Position numbers and translations under genes: made by a program. A DNA stretch of 64,000 nt from positions 884,918 to 948,917 of the forward strand of contig FN649739.1 in assembly GCA_000310025.1 (NCBI GenBank), given 5' to 3'. Shown here in pieces: positions 1-10,119 of the stretch. Below the pieces are notes generated by a model. The model made no database searches and was not told the DNA's origin. It saw nothing but the letters and a program-made list of their open reading frames with translations. Each line of letters begins with the position of its first letter. The first letter of the stretch is position 1. The stretch comes from Ectocarpus siliculosus. Taxonomy: Eukaryota; Sar; Phaeophyceae; Ectocarpales; Ectocarpaceae.

Positions 1-1453
1 GCTTTCCGTTTGACCTCTAGGTTTTTCTCCGATAGAATCACCATTTGAGATGTGAAAGACAGTTCAGAGGGGGGTGCCATCCTCTTCTTCTTTGACCCCC
101 TCTGGCCCACCACCTGCCAGGGGTTAGTCACGTGTGGTACGGATGGCAGCGGAGGAAACCGGTCATCCTCACTGTCGTCGACCAACGACTCAAAGCGATT
201 CCCCTCCAACACTGATTGGCCCGACACCGTTTCAGAGTTGCTGAACACCAGTTGGCTCGACTCATCTCCTTCACAGCTAGATTCGAGTGCGTTTCTCGAG
301 GGTGACACATACTTGTCTGCTGCTTGAAATGTGCTTTCGATCTCCCTCGCCAATTTCGCGCTAGCCTCGAGTTGGTGTTGTTCGCTTAACACTCTTGCCC
401 TTCCTCCCCACCCAGACGGATTGCGATTTCAGCGTCGGATTCTGGTCCCGTTTTTCCACCTCCACCCATATTCGACACCAGGCTTCGGAAAGCCTCTAAA
501 TCACCCCCAATATGCGAATGTAACAAGTCAAGGAGCGCACTCCAAGAGCTTCTCACCTCCCCAACTTCCGCTGGCACCTCATCCTGGGGCTCTGCATCCT
601 CTTCCCCACCCTTGTCCTCCACCTGGGCACCACCCACCCTCTTCCGTGAGTCTTCCTCCTTCACCGGACTTTCGTCTCCCTTATCACCTGACGTACGAGA
701 AAAAAAAAGACCCGCGTCAGCTGTCTGCGACTTCTTGCTTTTGCGCATTTCGTTTGCCCGACGGGAATAGAATTCCTCCCCACCCCTCTTACTTCGTGGT
801 GCTAACGCTTGGAACCCAGGCATTGCCATTGCCTCCATTGCCATCCTCTGGTCTGCGCTGAGGCGCCTTGCCCCTGCCCCCGAGTCTCTTGTCAGACCCC
901 TCCCCCGACTAAACGACACATCGCCCTCACACCCCTCTTTGCCCCGATCTCCCGTGATCTGCGTCAGCCCTTTTGCTAGACTTGAAGACACACCCTTTTC
1001 CAAGTCATCCATCCTTCCACCCTTTTGCGACACGCTTCCCCCCCCCGCGTGCGCTACACCCTCATACCCCGCCTTGCCCTCAGGCCATCCACCCCTTCCC
1101 CCAGAGACCTCAGCCTCTGTCCGTTGTGCATCCTCAGATGTCTGCTGTACATCCTTAGATAACACTGCCCTTGTCTGACGTGAGTCCCCCACTTCAACGT
1201 CTCCACCCGACCTCTTTTTCCCTTCCTCCCGAGGTCTCTCTTTCACCACTTCCCCCTTCACTGTCGTCGCTTTATCAGCGGACTCATCCCCTTTGTCAGC
1301 CGACTCACCCCCTCCCGTCGACAACCCTTCATCATCCACCCCACCGCCCTTAGAACCACCTCCACCCCTGTGGCCCGAGTGTCCAACCCTCCCTTCATCG
1401 CTGGTCACTTCCCCCCCCTCACCTCTCTGTGCCATGGGAAGACGACACCGCAA
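1..1453 (-). CDS. Low-complexity ORF with one frame break, retroelement ORF1-like, partial
   Basis: Read on the - strand from a Met near 1453 or 1435. The first 355 residues are Gly/Glu/Lys/Ser-rich and hydrophilic, with a more ordered part near FYSRRANEMRKSKK and a helix-like stretch SALLDLLHSHIGGDLEAF. This frame stops at 386. The frame one base back continues without stop to the window edge and reads like ordinary coding sequence (LEASAKLAREIES, RFESLVDDSEDDRFPPLP, NPWQVVGQRGSKKKRM). The simplest model is one protein with a one-base loss at about 390-405, in a G/A-rich run. I recognise no domain. Acidic linkers followed by a basic GSKKKRM patch are common in ORF1 (gag-like) proteins of non-LTR retroelements, which is an inference. 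It is truncated at the window start, so its C-terminus is unknown. It could equally be a host disordered protein. Confidence 0.4.
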
Positions 1454-2138
1454 GCAGTGTGATTAAACACGGCCCCTCCTTCGGTGCGACAGACGTGCAA
1501 TCGGCCGGCGGTGGCCTACTGGCGCCTAGATATTTATGTAGATGTGCCGGTGGGGTCGTGTGTGTTTCGCGTCTCGAAGATGCGTGCGATCAAAGTGTGT
1601 TTCTTAGGCCTTCGTGGGCCGGGATCAGCAGGGAATTCGAACACTGAAAAAGGGGGGCACGCGACATCAGCTGCCACAACGAGCTAATTGCGCCGCTTCC
1701 CTGTATCTATCCAATTGCGCCGCTTCACTTTCTCTCCAACTATCTCTCTCTCTCAACTGACTGAAATTCCCTCATAAGCTCATCATTCCAACCATAAACC
1801 AAACCTTCCTCACTTCTAGTCTCCATCTCATACACTTTTCATGACCTTATTTGACGATATCTCAACCAGAACTACATGTAATTCCAATCCTGCTCCCAGA
1901 GCCATCATTCACAAGTCCATTCCATCACGCCTCAACATATATACTGCGATTAAACTACCCCAAGTCTTCTTACACTGACCAAAACTAGGGTTGGCTTATT
2001 GCACGACAGTATTTGGCTTGAAGGCTCGACGCTTATTGGTTACCTCCAACCGAGCACATGTTCTTATTTTCCAAGTTTTTATATGGAGCAGGTATCCACC
2101 TATGGTAAACGGGGTTCTTGCTATTTCTGGCAGTGCCG
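1454..2138. other. Non-coding stretch upstream of the LINE fragment
   Basis: No convincing coding frame. The first 200 bases may be the promoter side of the - strand ORF. A pyrimidine-rich segment with imperfect CTCTCTCT and AATTGCGCCGCTTC repeats lies at about 1685-1760. Nothing else is recognised. Confidence 0.4.
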
Positions 2139-2540
2139 CATGTACGGTACGTATGGGAGAGGTTGGAGAGAATAGCTTAGGAGGCGAAGTGGGCAAACAA
2201 GAACAATTGGCGTACCAACCAACAGAGGGAGTTGATGTTGTATTATAGACTAGATGACCCAAAATGGAAGGGGGTCGAAATTGACGAAGGTGATATACTG
2301 GAGGGGGGAGGTCTAGAGAGGTTCAAGGAGAAGACATCTGTTGTTGCTTTTGCCGAGAGAGAAAGACGGAATCTAACAAAAAAAACAAGGGGTAGGAGGG
2401 TCTCGATGTGTGCGGAATATTGAAGAAGGAAAGATTAAAGGAGTACCTATACATGGATGGGCCAATGGATGCAGAGACAAAACTGAAGGTCAAGCTTAAG
2501 ACTTGGGATATTCTGAAGCTTTAGTTTCAGCTTCTCAGAC
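2139..2540 (+). pseudogene. Decayed 3' end of a LINE (same family as the element at 37.5-40.9 kb)
   Basis: The + strand matches the C-terminal coding part of the LINE at 40.2-40.5 kb with many substitutions and indels. Shared pieces include GGGAGAGGTTGGAGAGAA against GGGAGAGGAGAGGTTGCC, then AAGTGGGCAAACAAGAA. The peptides RFKEKTSVVAFAERERRNLTKK here and VFKEKIYVAFPEREEQNITKK there align. A 63-residue open frame remains at 2232-2423. The match runs on past that stop into the ACATGGA-CCAATGGAT segment found after the stop of the other copy. The copy is 5'-truncated and frame-broken, as usual for dead LINE insertions. Confidence 0.75.
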
Positions 2541-4199
2541 CAATATCCGTGGAAGTTTCATTCGACTCCCCCACCCCTTGCCCGACCCGGCCCGAAATGC
2601 CGATCTCGAGCTACAGTGCAAATCTCGCTGAGTCTTGAGTATGGTTCGGTGGGGAACCGCAGATCATGACCCTTCCCCGAGTTTGAGGAGCTTCCGCCTC
2701 CTTTGGCCGACAAGAGTCGGCCTTGTCCGTGTCGCCACCCGAACGGGGCGGTTGAACCGACAAAGAGGGTCCGTTCATTACGTTTTTTTTTTTTCTTGCT
2801 GAGTGAACGGGGCTTACCTTGTTGGTGGTTTGTATCCCTCAGGCTGCTGTTGTGATGCACCACAGCGGGCACCACAGAGGGCATCTCGGAGGTGTACTGT
2901 CTCTCTGCCTGATACAGGGTTGTTGGACGCCCGCAGGGTTCCCTAACGACGTAGCACGACGTAGGCATATATCCGCGGGCCTATTTGTGTCTCTTCCTTG
3001 CTCATCTTCCACGCGCGCGCGTTGTATTTTGTGTATTGTATGTAGTTGCTTCGAGTTGAGCAGTGTGCATCCGGACCGCATGTATCAACTGCCGCCGCGA
3101 TCGCTGCCCCTGCAGTACTTGGTTCGGTGGTGTGCATGTGACTTACTTCCCATTTTGCATGTCGGCCGCCCAGTCCACATCATCAAACCTTGGCAAGTTG
3201 GCTTCTTTGTTGTGCAACTGCCCGCCCGTCCGTCCATCCATTACTATTGTACTGTGGTACGCCTTCGCCCTATCCATTCTCGTCTCCTCTCTCCGCTCTC
3301 CGTCCGTCCCCTTTCCGGCTCTTCTTGGGGGGGTAGTATACAGCAAGCATGAGGTGGCCTCGAGCAGCGTTGCTAGCCTACAATATAAGAAGGCGTTTAG
3401 GCGGGCAAAGAAGGTCCTCATGTATGTCATCCTGTGTGTGTATTCACTTACAGCATGCACATAGGATTCATTGACGAACTCTCTCCCATTATTTCTTCCT
3501 CTGTCATCAGGCTCGGTCTATCTCCTCTTTTTATTTTGTTTTGTCTTGCAACAGCTTGTTGGGGTCTTTCGACATCCGAACGGGGCGGTTGAACAGACAA
3601 AGAGGGTCCGGTGCATCGTCATCACAATTTCTACAGTTGTTGCTCAAGCGTGCCGTCTATATGTAGAACTGCAAGTCAGAAGTATCCGCCAGGCTGCGGT
3701 ATTTGGTGCTTCAACAGCAGCACAGTAATCCACGTATACTATTAGATAGGTGGGGGGTAATGAGCCGCGGGTGACGACTCAATACCTTGCAGCAGTCTAC
3801 CTGTGATGATGATGCTGTACAAGGTGCGAGGCACGCTTCTTCCAGGTAGCAACGCAGCAACGCAGCAACCCAGCACGCCCACTTCAATTACTTCTTGCGG
3901 AATTATATTCGAACGGGTCTTCCACGACCGACCTTGTATACGCGCTCCCGCTGGAAGTTCTTTGCACACATCAACGGCGGAGGAACACGCTCGCCTCTGC
4001 TAGAACAGCAACAGCAGTACCGCCAAACGATCGGCACCTAGGCAGTGCTCTCTTGTATTTTTTTTGGGTTTGGCATGGCTTGGCACAGCAGTTACATGTA
4101 GTTTTTTTTGTTTCCCTGGATACACAATAGAAGAAGAAATACGAAAGTAATCGCATGAAAATACTCCTCCAAGCAGTTCTCCCCGATGGCCTGACAGGG
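2541..4199. other. Non-coding stretch with a short direct repeat
   Basis: Several overlapping open frames on both strands, none recognised. The one solid feature is a direct repeat of about 34 bp, CGAACGGGGCGGTTGAAC followed by (C)GACAAAGAGGGTCCG, at about 2739-2772 and 3574-3609. The copies are 835 bp apart in the same orientation. Sequence between and outside the copies is not similar, so this is a duplicated short module and not an obvious LTR pair. Poly-T runs at 2783-2794 and 4058-4067 are of low complexity. Confidence 0.4.
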
Positions 4200-4207
4200 C
4201 CTTAAGT

Positions 4208-4690
4208 ATGTTGGTCGTTTCGGCCGCAGCTGTACCGGCGGTGAGGGGGGTGCCCCCCGCCGCCGGCGGCGGCGGGAAAGGCGGCCGGGGCGCAGGCACT
4301 CGCGAAGGGAGCGGCACCATCGGTAGCAGTATCAGCGGCGAAGGGGTGACCCACGGCAGTCATGTTTTCCCCGCGACGCCGGCCGGGGGGGCGGCCGGGG
4401 TGCAGACACTCGCGGCTAGAGCGGTACCATCGGTGGCAGCACCGTCGACGAGAGGGGTGAGCCCCGGCAGCAGAGTCTTCACCGCGGTGCCGGCGGTGGG
4501 GGCGGCCGGGGTGCAGGCACTCGAGGATACAGCGGTACCTTCGGTAGCAGAACCGGCGGCGAGAATTGTAGTGGAGCAACTAGTGTATGTTCGAGCGGGG
4601 CGGAAGGACCTACCGCTTGTGGACACGGCGGGGGTCCGCCGCAAGGGCAAGGTCAGAGAAGGGGTGGTCCGAACCGGCATGCATGCGTGA
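4208..4690 (+). CDS. Hypothetical Ala/Gly/Val-rich ORF built on a 110-bp tandem repeat
   Basis: A 160-residue open frame starting at ATG 4208. Its core is three tandem copies of a 110-111-bp GC-rich unit, anchored on GCGGCCGGGG(C/T)GCAG at 4281, 4391 and 4502. The last copy leads into a non-repeated tail (VVEQLVYVRAGRKDLPLVD) that looks more protein-like than the repeats. The - strand is also open over the same span (125 and 117 residues), so openness alone does not prove coding. No domain is recognised. The frame could be a real repeat protein, the 3' part of a transposon ORF, or a GC-rich minisatellite open by chance. Confidence 0.25.
   Translation: MLVVSAAAVPAVRGVPPAAGGGGKGGRGAGTREGSGTIGSSISGEGVTHGSHVFPATPAGGAAGVQTLAARAVPSVAAPSTRGVSPGSRVFTAVPAVGAAGVQALEDTAVPSVAEPAARIVVEQLVYVRAGRKDLPLVDTAGVRRKGKVREGVVRTGMHA
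4281..4575 (+). repeat. Tandem repeat, 110-111 bp x about 2.7
   Basis: Copies begin at 4281, 4391 and 4502 with GCGGCCGGGG(C/T)GCAG. Inside each copy are AGCGG(C/T)ACC(A/T)TCGGT(A/G)GCAG and a shared ACGCCGGCC/GTGCCGGCG boundary. The third copy decays after about 70 bases. Confidence 0.8.
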
Positions 4691-4699
4691 CCGTTGAGT

Positions 4700-6280
4700 A
4701 GTATCACGGTCAACGCGACAGCTCACTAAACTTCGGAGGGAAAGCAGGGAGTGATCTCTTTGCGCTTACGTGTCCCGCTACATTCGATGAAATCCGTGGA
4801 TCCATTATTTGTTCCAAATTTGGAACCATCCGGTCTAATCGAAACTTTTCTGGTGTGCAATAGCCATTTTCTGTATGGATGGCAACCACTGTACAATATT
4901 TTCCTTTGGCTGATTTGCAGGCCGGAAGGCATGTCCTTGTTTGTTCGAGGTTTTGGGTGAGAAATCGGAGCGAATTGCCTGTTGGACGACACAGCATCGT
5001 GTTCGATGTGGTAGTATATAGGCCGTTGTGTGTACAAGGTGGGAGGTGATGATTGGTTCCACAACAACGTACTACACCACAGAATGATTTGATGATGATC
5101 CCACCCTTCAGTTCTGGACGAGTCAAACGAGTGTCGTACCCCTCTCGTTGGATAAATTATGGAGTTTGTTCCGCAGTGATGAAGTATATTGAAAACGTTG
5201 CGACAGTAGACAAGCATTGATACAACCCGTGGGATAGGAAGCAGTGTGGTATCGACAACACGTGGTTATCTTCTTCGGTTCTTCAAATATATCCAGTCGC
5301 GTGTTACCATGCGGCGACTAGATGCTTCAGATTTAGGTTATAATTTCTTATGACTGGATCGTGTTTTTCAATCTAACTGGACACTTTGGAACTTACGATG
5401 TTTCCATATTTGGTTTTTGTTTTGATGTCAAGCCTTGAGTTGCGTGGCGCTCTTTGAGGCGTGTTTCTGGCCTCAATCCGGGCAACAAATGGGACTATTG
5501 CGCTTTGTTTGAAATGTATGAAGGCAAACGGCTCAGGCAGCAGGGGAGCTTTTGGAGTTTAACTTCAGGAGACGTTCGCGTTCATGTTCATGCTGTTATT
5601 GCTTTCTTTGCCTTCCTAGCATCGAGTCCTCAAAATGTTGCAAGCATGATTTTCCTTCTGTAGTACCAGGTATGCGTTTGAGACTGGGTACTCAGTTATC
5701 GCAGGAACGGCCAATCACTGATCGAAAGCAATCATATATTTTTCCACACGCAAGTCCCTCAGGCAGGTGGGTCAGCACATGTGTGTGTACGCACCAACTA
5801 CAACAAGGAACCCTCAACCCCGTCGAGTCGTTGCTTCACGGGTCGATTCAATATATTTTTTATGCTTTGTTTGTTTTGGCGTTCTTGCATCGAAAATCAT
5901 GGGGGGGAATATCATGTGTGACCATGATCGTACAGAGCATGAGCAGCAATCGATTTGTCACTCTTCTTGGCTATTTGAGGTTTGGGTGAATATCTCAGTA
6001 GGGGGGCTGTTGGCGTATTGATATACGCCCGGAGTGTGCTTGTCATGAACTCTGGGAACAGTCGCAGTGGCTCTATTTCCATTGTTTTGGGGTTCGACAG
6101 CAGGGCTGTTTGCGTTATTGTTTAGCTTTGTATCATTTCTTGGACAACAGCGGCGACCTTTATTGTCTATGATTTGTGTCATTTCTTGGACAACAGCGGC
6201 GGCACCTATTCGCATATACACGCTGTGTAGGATTTGGTACTTAGACACTATATTGGAGGAAGGGTTTGACATGTTTTGAC
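4700..6280. other. AT-richer stretch, no gene recognised
   Basis: Base composition drops compared with the flanks. Open frames on the - strand (to 163 residues at 4726-5217) and the + strand (145 residues at 5552-5989) overlap each other and show no domain or codon periodicity that I can trust. A small imperfect direct repeat, CATTTCTTGGACAACAGCGGCG, occurs at 6133 and 6178 with a 45-bp period. Confidence 0.35.
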
Positions 6281-7083
6281 GAGAAATGGTGGGGGGCCCT
6301 GAGCTTTCCGGTCAACCACAATAATGCGAATGTTCCTGCCATTGACTAAACGTTCGCACCCTCAGACGAGGAGTTCGAAGAAAAGAGCAGGAAGGTAAAG
6401 TACGTGACCGGCAACGGTCCAAAAGAAGTCGACGCTCACTGCAATACCCGGCCCAGTAGGGAGGGTCACAGTGAGCGTAGGCCATCGATACGTTTGCTTG
6501 GAAGTCTTACTTGCGGGCTCGGCAAATTCAACATTGCCGAATCCACCAACGGACAGACACATTCATACCGCTAACGCTCCAACATACGTAAAGTCCGAGC
6601 GGTGTCCAGGTGGAAAGACGTGGTAACGTGGCATGCTCGCCAAACCCAAGGCCACAACAACATGGGCACGTATTTCGGCGGAGTCTTCGAATATGTTTCG
6701 GGCAAAACCGTTGGGGATCCCAAACATCGAAAGTGTGTTCGCCGCCACACACTCATTTCCGACAGCTATTAGTTCCCGGACTGTGTTCGGGTGAAACAAA
6801 TATATGGGCAGCCGCAGTGGTACCAACGGTGGACGAGAGACAGACGTCTGGCTCCGCAGAAGCAAGAGCCGGAGGAGGTCTAACGGCCACTGGTCCACCA
6901 AGACTGAATTGTACGGGAGTACAGAGAAAGACGCGATATTCCGCCAGACCAACATTGGAGGGCGGACTCAGACGTCAGCATCGCCATGTTGGGTCCATAC
7001 CGACGGAAATACCGTGTTGGGTACGCCTTGGAAGGGATAAGCCCACCCAAGCCAATGCCCTGCATCAATAAGAGTGGTTCCAT
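6281..7083 (-). pseudogene. Decayed retrotransposon-like ORF (integrase-like motif), frame-broken
   Basis: On the - strand, a 130-residue open piece (6563-6955) holds protein-like sequence (NTVRELIAVGNECVAANTL, IFEDSAEIRAHVVVALGLAS, MPRYHVFPPGHRSDFTYVG). After one stop it runs into 6362-6562 with PTGPGIAVSVDFF. In a neighbouring frame the same DNA reads SFGPLPVT, so VSVDFF joined to GPLPVT resembles the start of the retroviral-type integrase core (SVDF.GPLP) of Ty3-like elements. This rests on one motif only. The zinc finger and the other catalytic acids were not found, and frames shift at least twice. Family assignment is weak. Confidence 0.3.
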
Positions 7084-7194
7084 AGCTCCGTGGAAGCGGT
7101 AAGCCCACCCAAGTCGATGTGTTGCATAAAAACAGTAAAGCTATTCATACCTTGACATCATCCACCACACACAATGGTGGTGTTTCCATGTCCA

Positions 7195-8249
7195 TCAGCG
7201 CCGTTTTCCACCAACAACGGTGGTGAAGCAGCGATGGCGTGAAAAGCGGCGCACGCAATGTGCAGCATCTGCGTGAGCGGTCCGCCGGTGTGTTCGCAAG
7301 CGAAATCTAGCGGACGACATGCATGCGTCCGAGGAGGAAGGATCATCCGCCAAAGATCCATCACCCGGTGGCGCAATTTCATGAATGGTTGTGCACACGG
7401 GGGCCGGCATCCCCGAGTTCTCCGGTTGCAAAGTCTTGTCGGGTCCGACCTGGCGCACACGCAAGAGCGTGCGCGTCGCAACAACCGCTTTGCCCAAGAG
7501 ATTCTGACCACAAAAGGCGACGCAGCACGCGGGTCGAGGGCATCGACACCAATGCCCCATAACGTGTCGAAGGAGCTAGCCTCCGCAATTTGTCGGACCC
7601 CCGTAGCCAAAAACCTCTTCGCGCGGGTCAGCGTTTAGGGAGGATTTCGCATACAACAGCAAAGAGACAGCATCCTCACGTCTGAGCTCCCATAAAATGT
7701 GGCCAAAACCGCGCACCTTCCGTCCAAGAGAGACTGTGCTGGCTTTGGTCCGAGTTGGCCATGATTTTTCATATGCGGAGTCATCGCCGAAAATGCGAGC
7801 TATCCCACCATCATCATGAACTATATCCCGCACACATAGCGGATACCGTGGACCAAATAACGCGCAGGGCGTCCAATTGAGCAAAAGAGGCGGCGGTTTC
7901 CAAAAGAGGAAACCTCATCGTTGTAGTATTCCTGACGGCCGTCAAGAACAGGGGCCTGCCGCGCGGGTGCGCTTACCTTCCGCAAAGAAATATCATCAAG
8001 GGAAATGGCACCGGCAACCGGCAGGACAATCTGGGTGCCGTCCGAAGACGGGTCGGATTGTGGGTTACGAGGAGAGGCAGGCAAAAGCGGTGAACCAGCC
8101 GCAGAAGCGTGCGAAACTAAGCGGTCTACGCGGGCGTTTTCGCGCAAAACGTCGGCGTAGGCCTGTTCATTAAAAGCGGCCTTCTTCGCGGGCGCTCGAC
8201 CAACATGGCCAGCGGCCGCGGGAGGCTCGGGACCGCTTTTTCGTGACAA
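7195..8249 (-). CDS. NADAR-domain (YbiA-like) protein, frame-broken
   Basis: NADAR proteins are N-glycosidases acting on ADP-ribose-type or riboflavin-pathway N-glycosides. The N-terminal part (7977-8249) is hydrophilic with a helical piece KKAAFNEQAYADVLRENAR. The domain follows. The FW...NWTPC region is at about 7880-7900. ARIFGDDSAYEK, SLGRKVRGFGHILWELRR and an AK motif lie on the frame open over 7576-7884. Then come LATGVRQIAEASSFDTLWGIG and DALDPRAASP in a second frame, and FCGQNLLGKAVVATRTLLR in a third (7195-7560). These give the family hallmarks in the right order: GR.V.GF, TG...(V/I)EAS, WGIG and GQNLLGKA. The frame changes need one extra base near 7605 and one missing base near 7525, plus probably one shift near 7900. 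Either this is a recent pseudogene or the consensus carries indels. A further N-terminal exon (8277-8500, Pro/Ser-rich) is possible. The N-terminal start is uncertain. Confidence 0.6.
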
Positions 8250-9762
8250 AGAACATGAACCTTCCGATTTTGGAAAACGTTACCTGCGCTCGGCAACGGC
8301 AGTGCAGTCAGCACCGTGCGACGTTGATGCTCCGTAGAGGAACGTCGCGAAGGGTCTGGAGGGGGCGCGGTGGGTACAAGCGTACTCGAGCCACCGCGGC
8401 GGGCTTGAGGCTGTCCCGAAGGTCCCTGAGCCCCGACGAGGTTGACTAGACCACCCGGAGCCGCCGAAACGGTGGGAGGCGCGGAAGCCATGCCTCCAGG
8501 GGGCATAGACATCGGGGCGAGCGTCCGTGAGACACCCGACGTCTTATAGTTCCCGCGCCCACACCACAAGGCTGTAGTCGGCGCCGACAAGTCACGACGG
8601 TCGCCCAGAACAAGCTGTGATGAGGCGCGGGGCGATAGATATCTGGGAAACAAAAGGTTGAGAAACCAACACGTACCTGTGGCGGCGATCCGTGCAAAAG
8701 GCCATCGCTGTCGTACCACGAAAATGCGAGGTTCCGGAATTCCGCGGGCGCGGGGTTCCAGCGACAGCGGTGGACGCTGGAGCCGCGGCGACACCAGCGG
8801 CCGGTACCGGGAACGGGGTGTGCGCGTCCGAGTTGCATCTCCCAGAGCGGTGGCCTTCGCCCGATGTATGCCCACTGTTTTTACCTGAGCCACCTCGTTT
8901 TTCGCATGCGAACGGTAGAGCATCATGCGATTTGGCCAACGCGGAACATGCCGGCACTACTTCATGCGAGGTTATGGCTGGGGTAAAAGACCTATGAATT
9001 CGTGAAATTGCCCGCAGCTATACAACAGCGGCAGCAATATAGCGGCTGCGACAGTGCAATGGCAATTGCAGCAGCAGAAGAAGCAGCAGCAGCTGCAGCA
9101 GCAATATCAGCAACGCCGAAACTGTAAAACAAGCAGCGGTGGCGACAGAGGCGAAAGCGTATGCTTCGGGAACCAGCCGCAGAGGCAAAGCTATCCGAGA
9201 ATTTATTTCCTGCATCCATGGCCAGGCACGCTCTTTGCGCTACCGGTGCTTTGCGCCTCTTTACCCTGCATAATATAGTAGTCACTTTTGTACTGACAGC
9301 GAACAGCAGACATCACCCGCATCATGTAAGCATGCATGTGCAGGCAGCATCCACGGTCGCCGGTCCAATCTCCTGGCTCTGCTCTGGGTGGATTTTAGTC
9401 GGCCTATGGTCTCTGGCAGTGGCAAAAATTTTTGTCAATTATTGTGGTGAGACCACCACCGTGGGTCATGATGTATGCCAGCAACGCTGAGCAGGTGTCA
9501 CGGAAACACTCCGTGACAGATTTCTTTCTCGTCCGCGTCCTGTCAATAAATAAGAAAACAAGAGAGAAGTTGCAAAGGAACGCGCAGCTCCGGGAAGCAA
9601 AACAATGTCACATTCGGCCACTGTCAAGCGGCCACCGACAACATTTAATTTGTGGCCACCATGCGGGCCACACGTGTGTCGTTGGAGCGGCCACTCGGCA
9701 ACTGTCCATCACCGGGGTTGAGCTCGAGGTGTTCAAACAGAAACACCAGGGTTGAGCTCGAG
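8250..9762. other. Non-coding or upstream stretch with CAG/CAA repeats
   Basis: 8277-8520 may hold a Pro/Ser-rich 5' exon of the NADAR gene on the - strand, ending at a GTAACG donor-like site. About 9054-9115 is an imperfect CAG/CAA/GCA microsatellite. 9590-9720 contains several GCGGCCAC/GTGGCC words. No other gene is recognised. Confidence 0.35.
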
Positions 9763-9763
9763 G

Positions 9764-9806
<43 letters not shown>

Positions 9807-10020
9807 CTTCACGTTAAAAACGGTTCCGATCTCTCTCTACCCAGTACCTTCGTATGTCCGTACTGATCCAACACTCGACGCGGTCGATTCCCGTGGTCAC
9901 AGGTTAACTTACCCTGAAAAGGTACACTCAAATAAACTGGCCCGGAGGGGTTCCCGCAAGTCAATAGAAATCAACGACAGATATTCTGGAATCCTCCACT
10001 CCCTCTGCGCTACATGCGAG
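9763..10020 (+). repeat. Dispersed repeat R1, copy A, headed by a (GTT)n microsatellite
   Basis: Begins with an uninterrupted (GTT)n tract to about 9806, then about 210 bp closely matching copy B at 21534-21773. Shared words include GTTCCGATCTCTCTCTACCC, CAGTACCTTC and AGTCAATAGAAATCAACGAC. Both copies have the GTT/TTG tract at the same end, so the microsatellite belongs to the element. The copy ends 9 bp from the A-run (10030-10035) that forms the pol III terminator of the - strand tRNA-Arg gene. Confidence 0.85.
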
Positions 10021-10029
10021 GCATTCTTT

Positions 10030-10035
10030 AAAAAA
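10030..10035 (-). terminator. RNA polymerase III terminator (T6)
   Basis: Six consecutive T on the - strand, two bases after the tRNA discriminator base. This is the normal pol III stop signal and supports the tRNA gene being functional. Confidence 0.85.
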
Positions 10036-10037
10036 GA

Positions 10038-10110
10038 CGAGTCCGGCCGGACTCGAACCGACGATATCTGCCTTCGAAGGGCAGCGGCTTATCCATTAGC
10101 CTACGGACCC
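10038..10110 (-). tRNA. tRNA-Arg (anticodon TCG)
   Basis: A full cloverleaf is readable on the - strand over 73 nt including the discriminator. The acceptor is GGGTCCG/CGGACTC (one G-U pair). The D arm is GGCT-AATGGATA-AGCC. The anticodon arm is CTGCC-CTTCGAA-GGCAG, with anticodon TCG complementary to 10075-10077. The variable loop is ATATC, and the T arm is GTCGG-TTCGAGT-CCGGC. The discriminator is G. There is no intron and CCA is not encoded, as in eukaryotic nuclear tRNA genes. The internal A and B boxes are intact and a T6 terminator follows. It decodes CGA codons. Confidence 0.95.
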
Positions 10111-10119
10111 CGCGCCCGA

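Noticed and set aside
2739-3609. Pair of LTRs
   Set aside because: The direct repeat is only about 34 bp, with no TG...CA ends, primer-binding site or retroviral coding between the copies.
7958-7976. A 21-base intron in the NADAR gene (GTAAGC...GGCAG)
   Set aside because: Far too short for a spliceosomal intron. Reading straight through is open, so the GTAAGC match is probably chance.
8126-8926. 266-residue - strand frame overlapping the NADAR gene
   Set aside because: Mostly Pro/Arg/Ser low complexity. Only the segment ending at about 8277 might be a 5' exon, and its phase does not fit the next exon.
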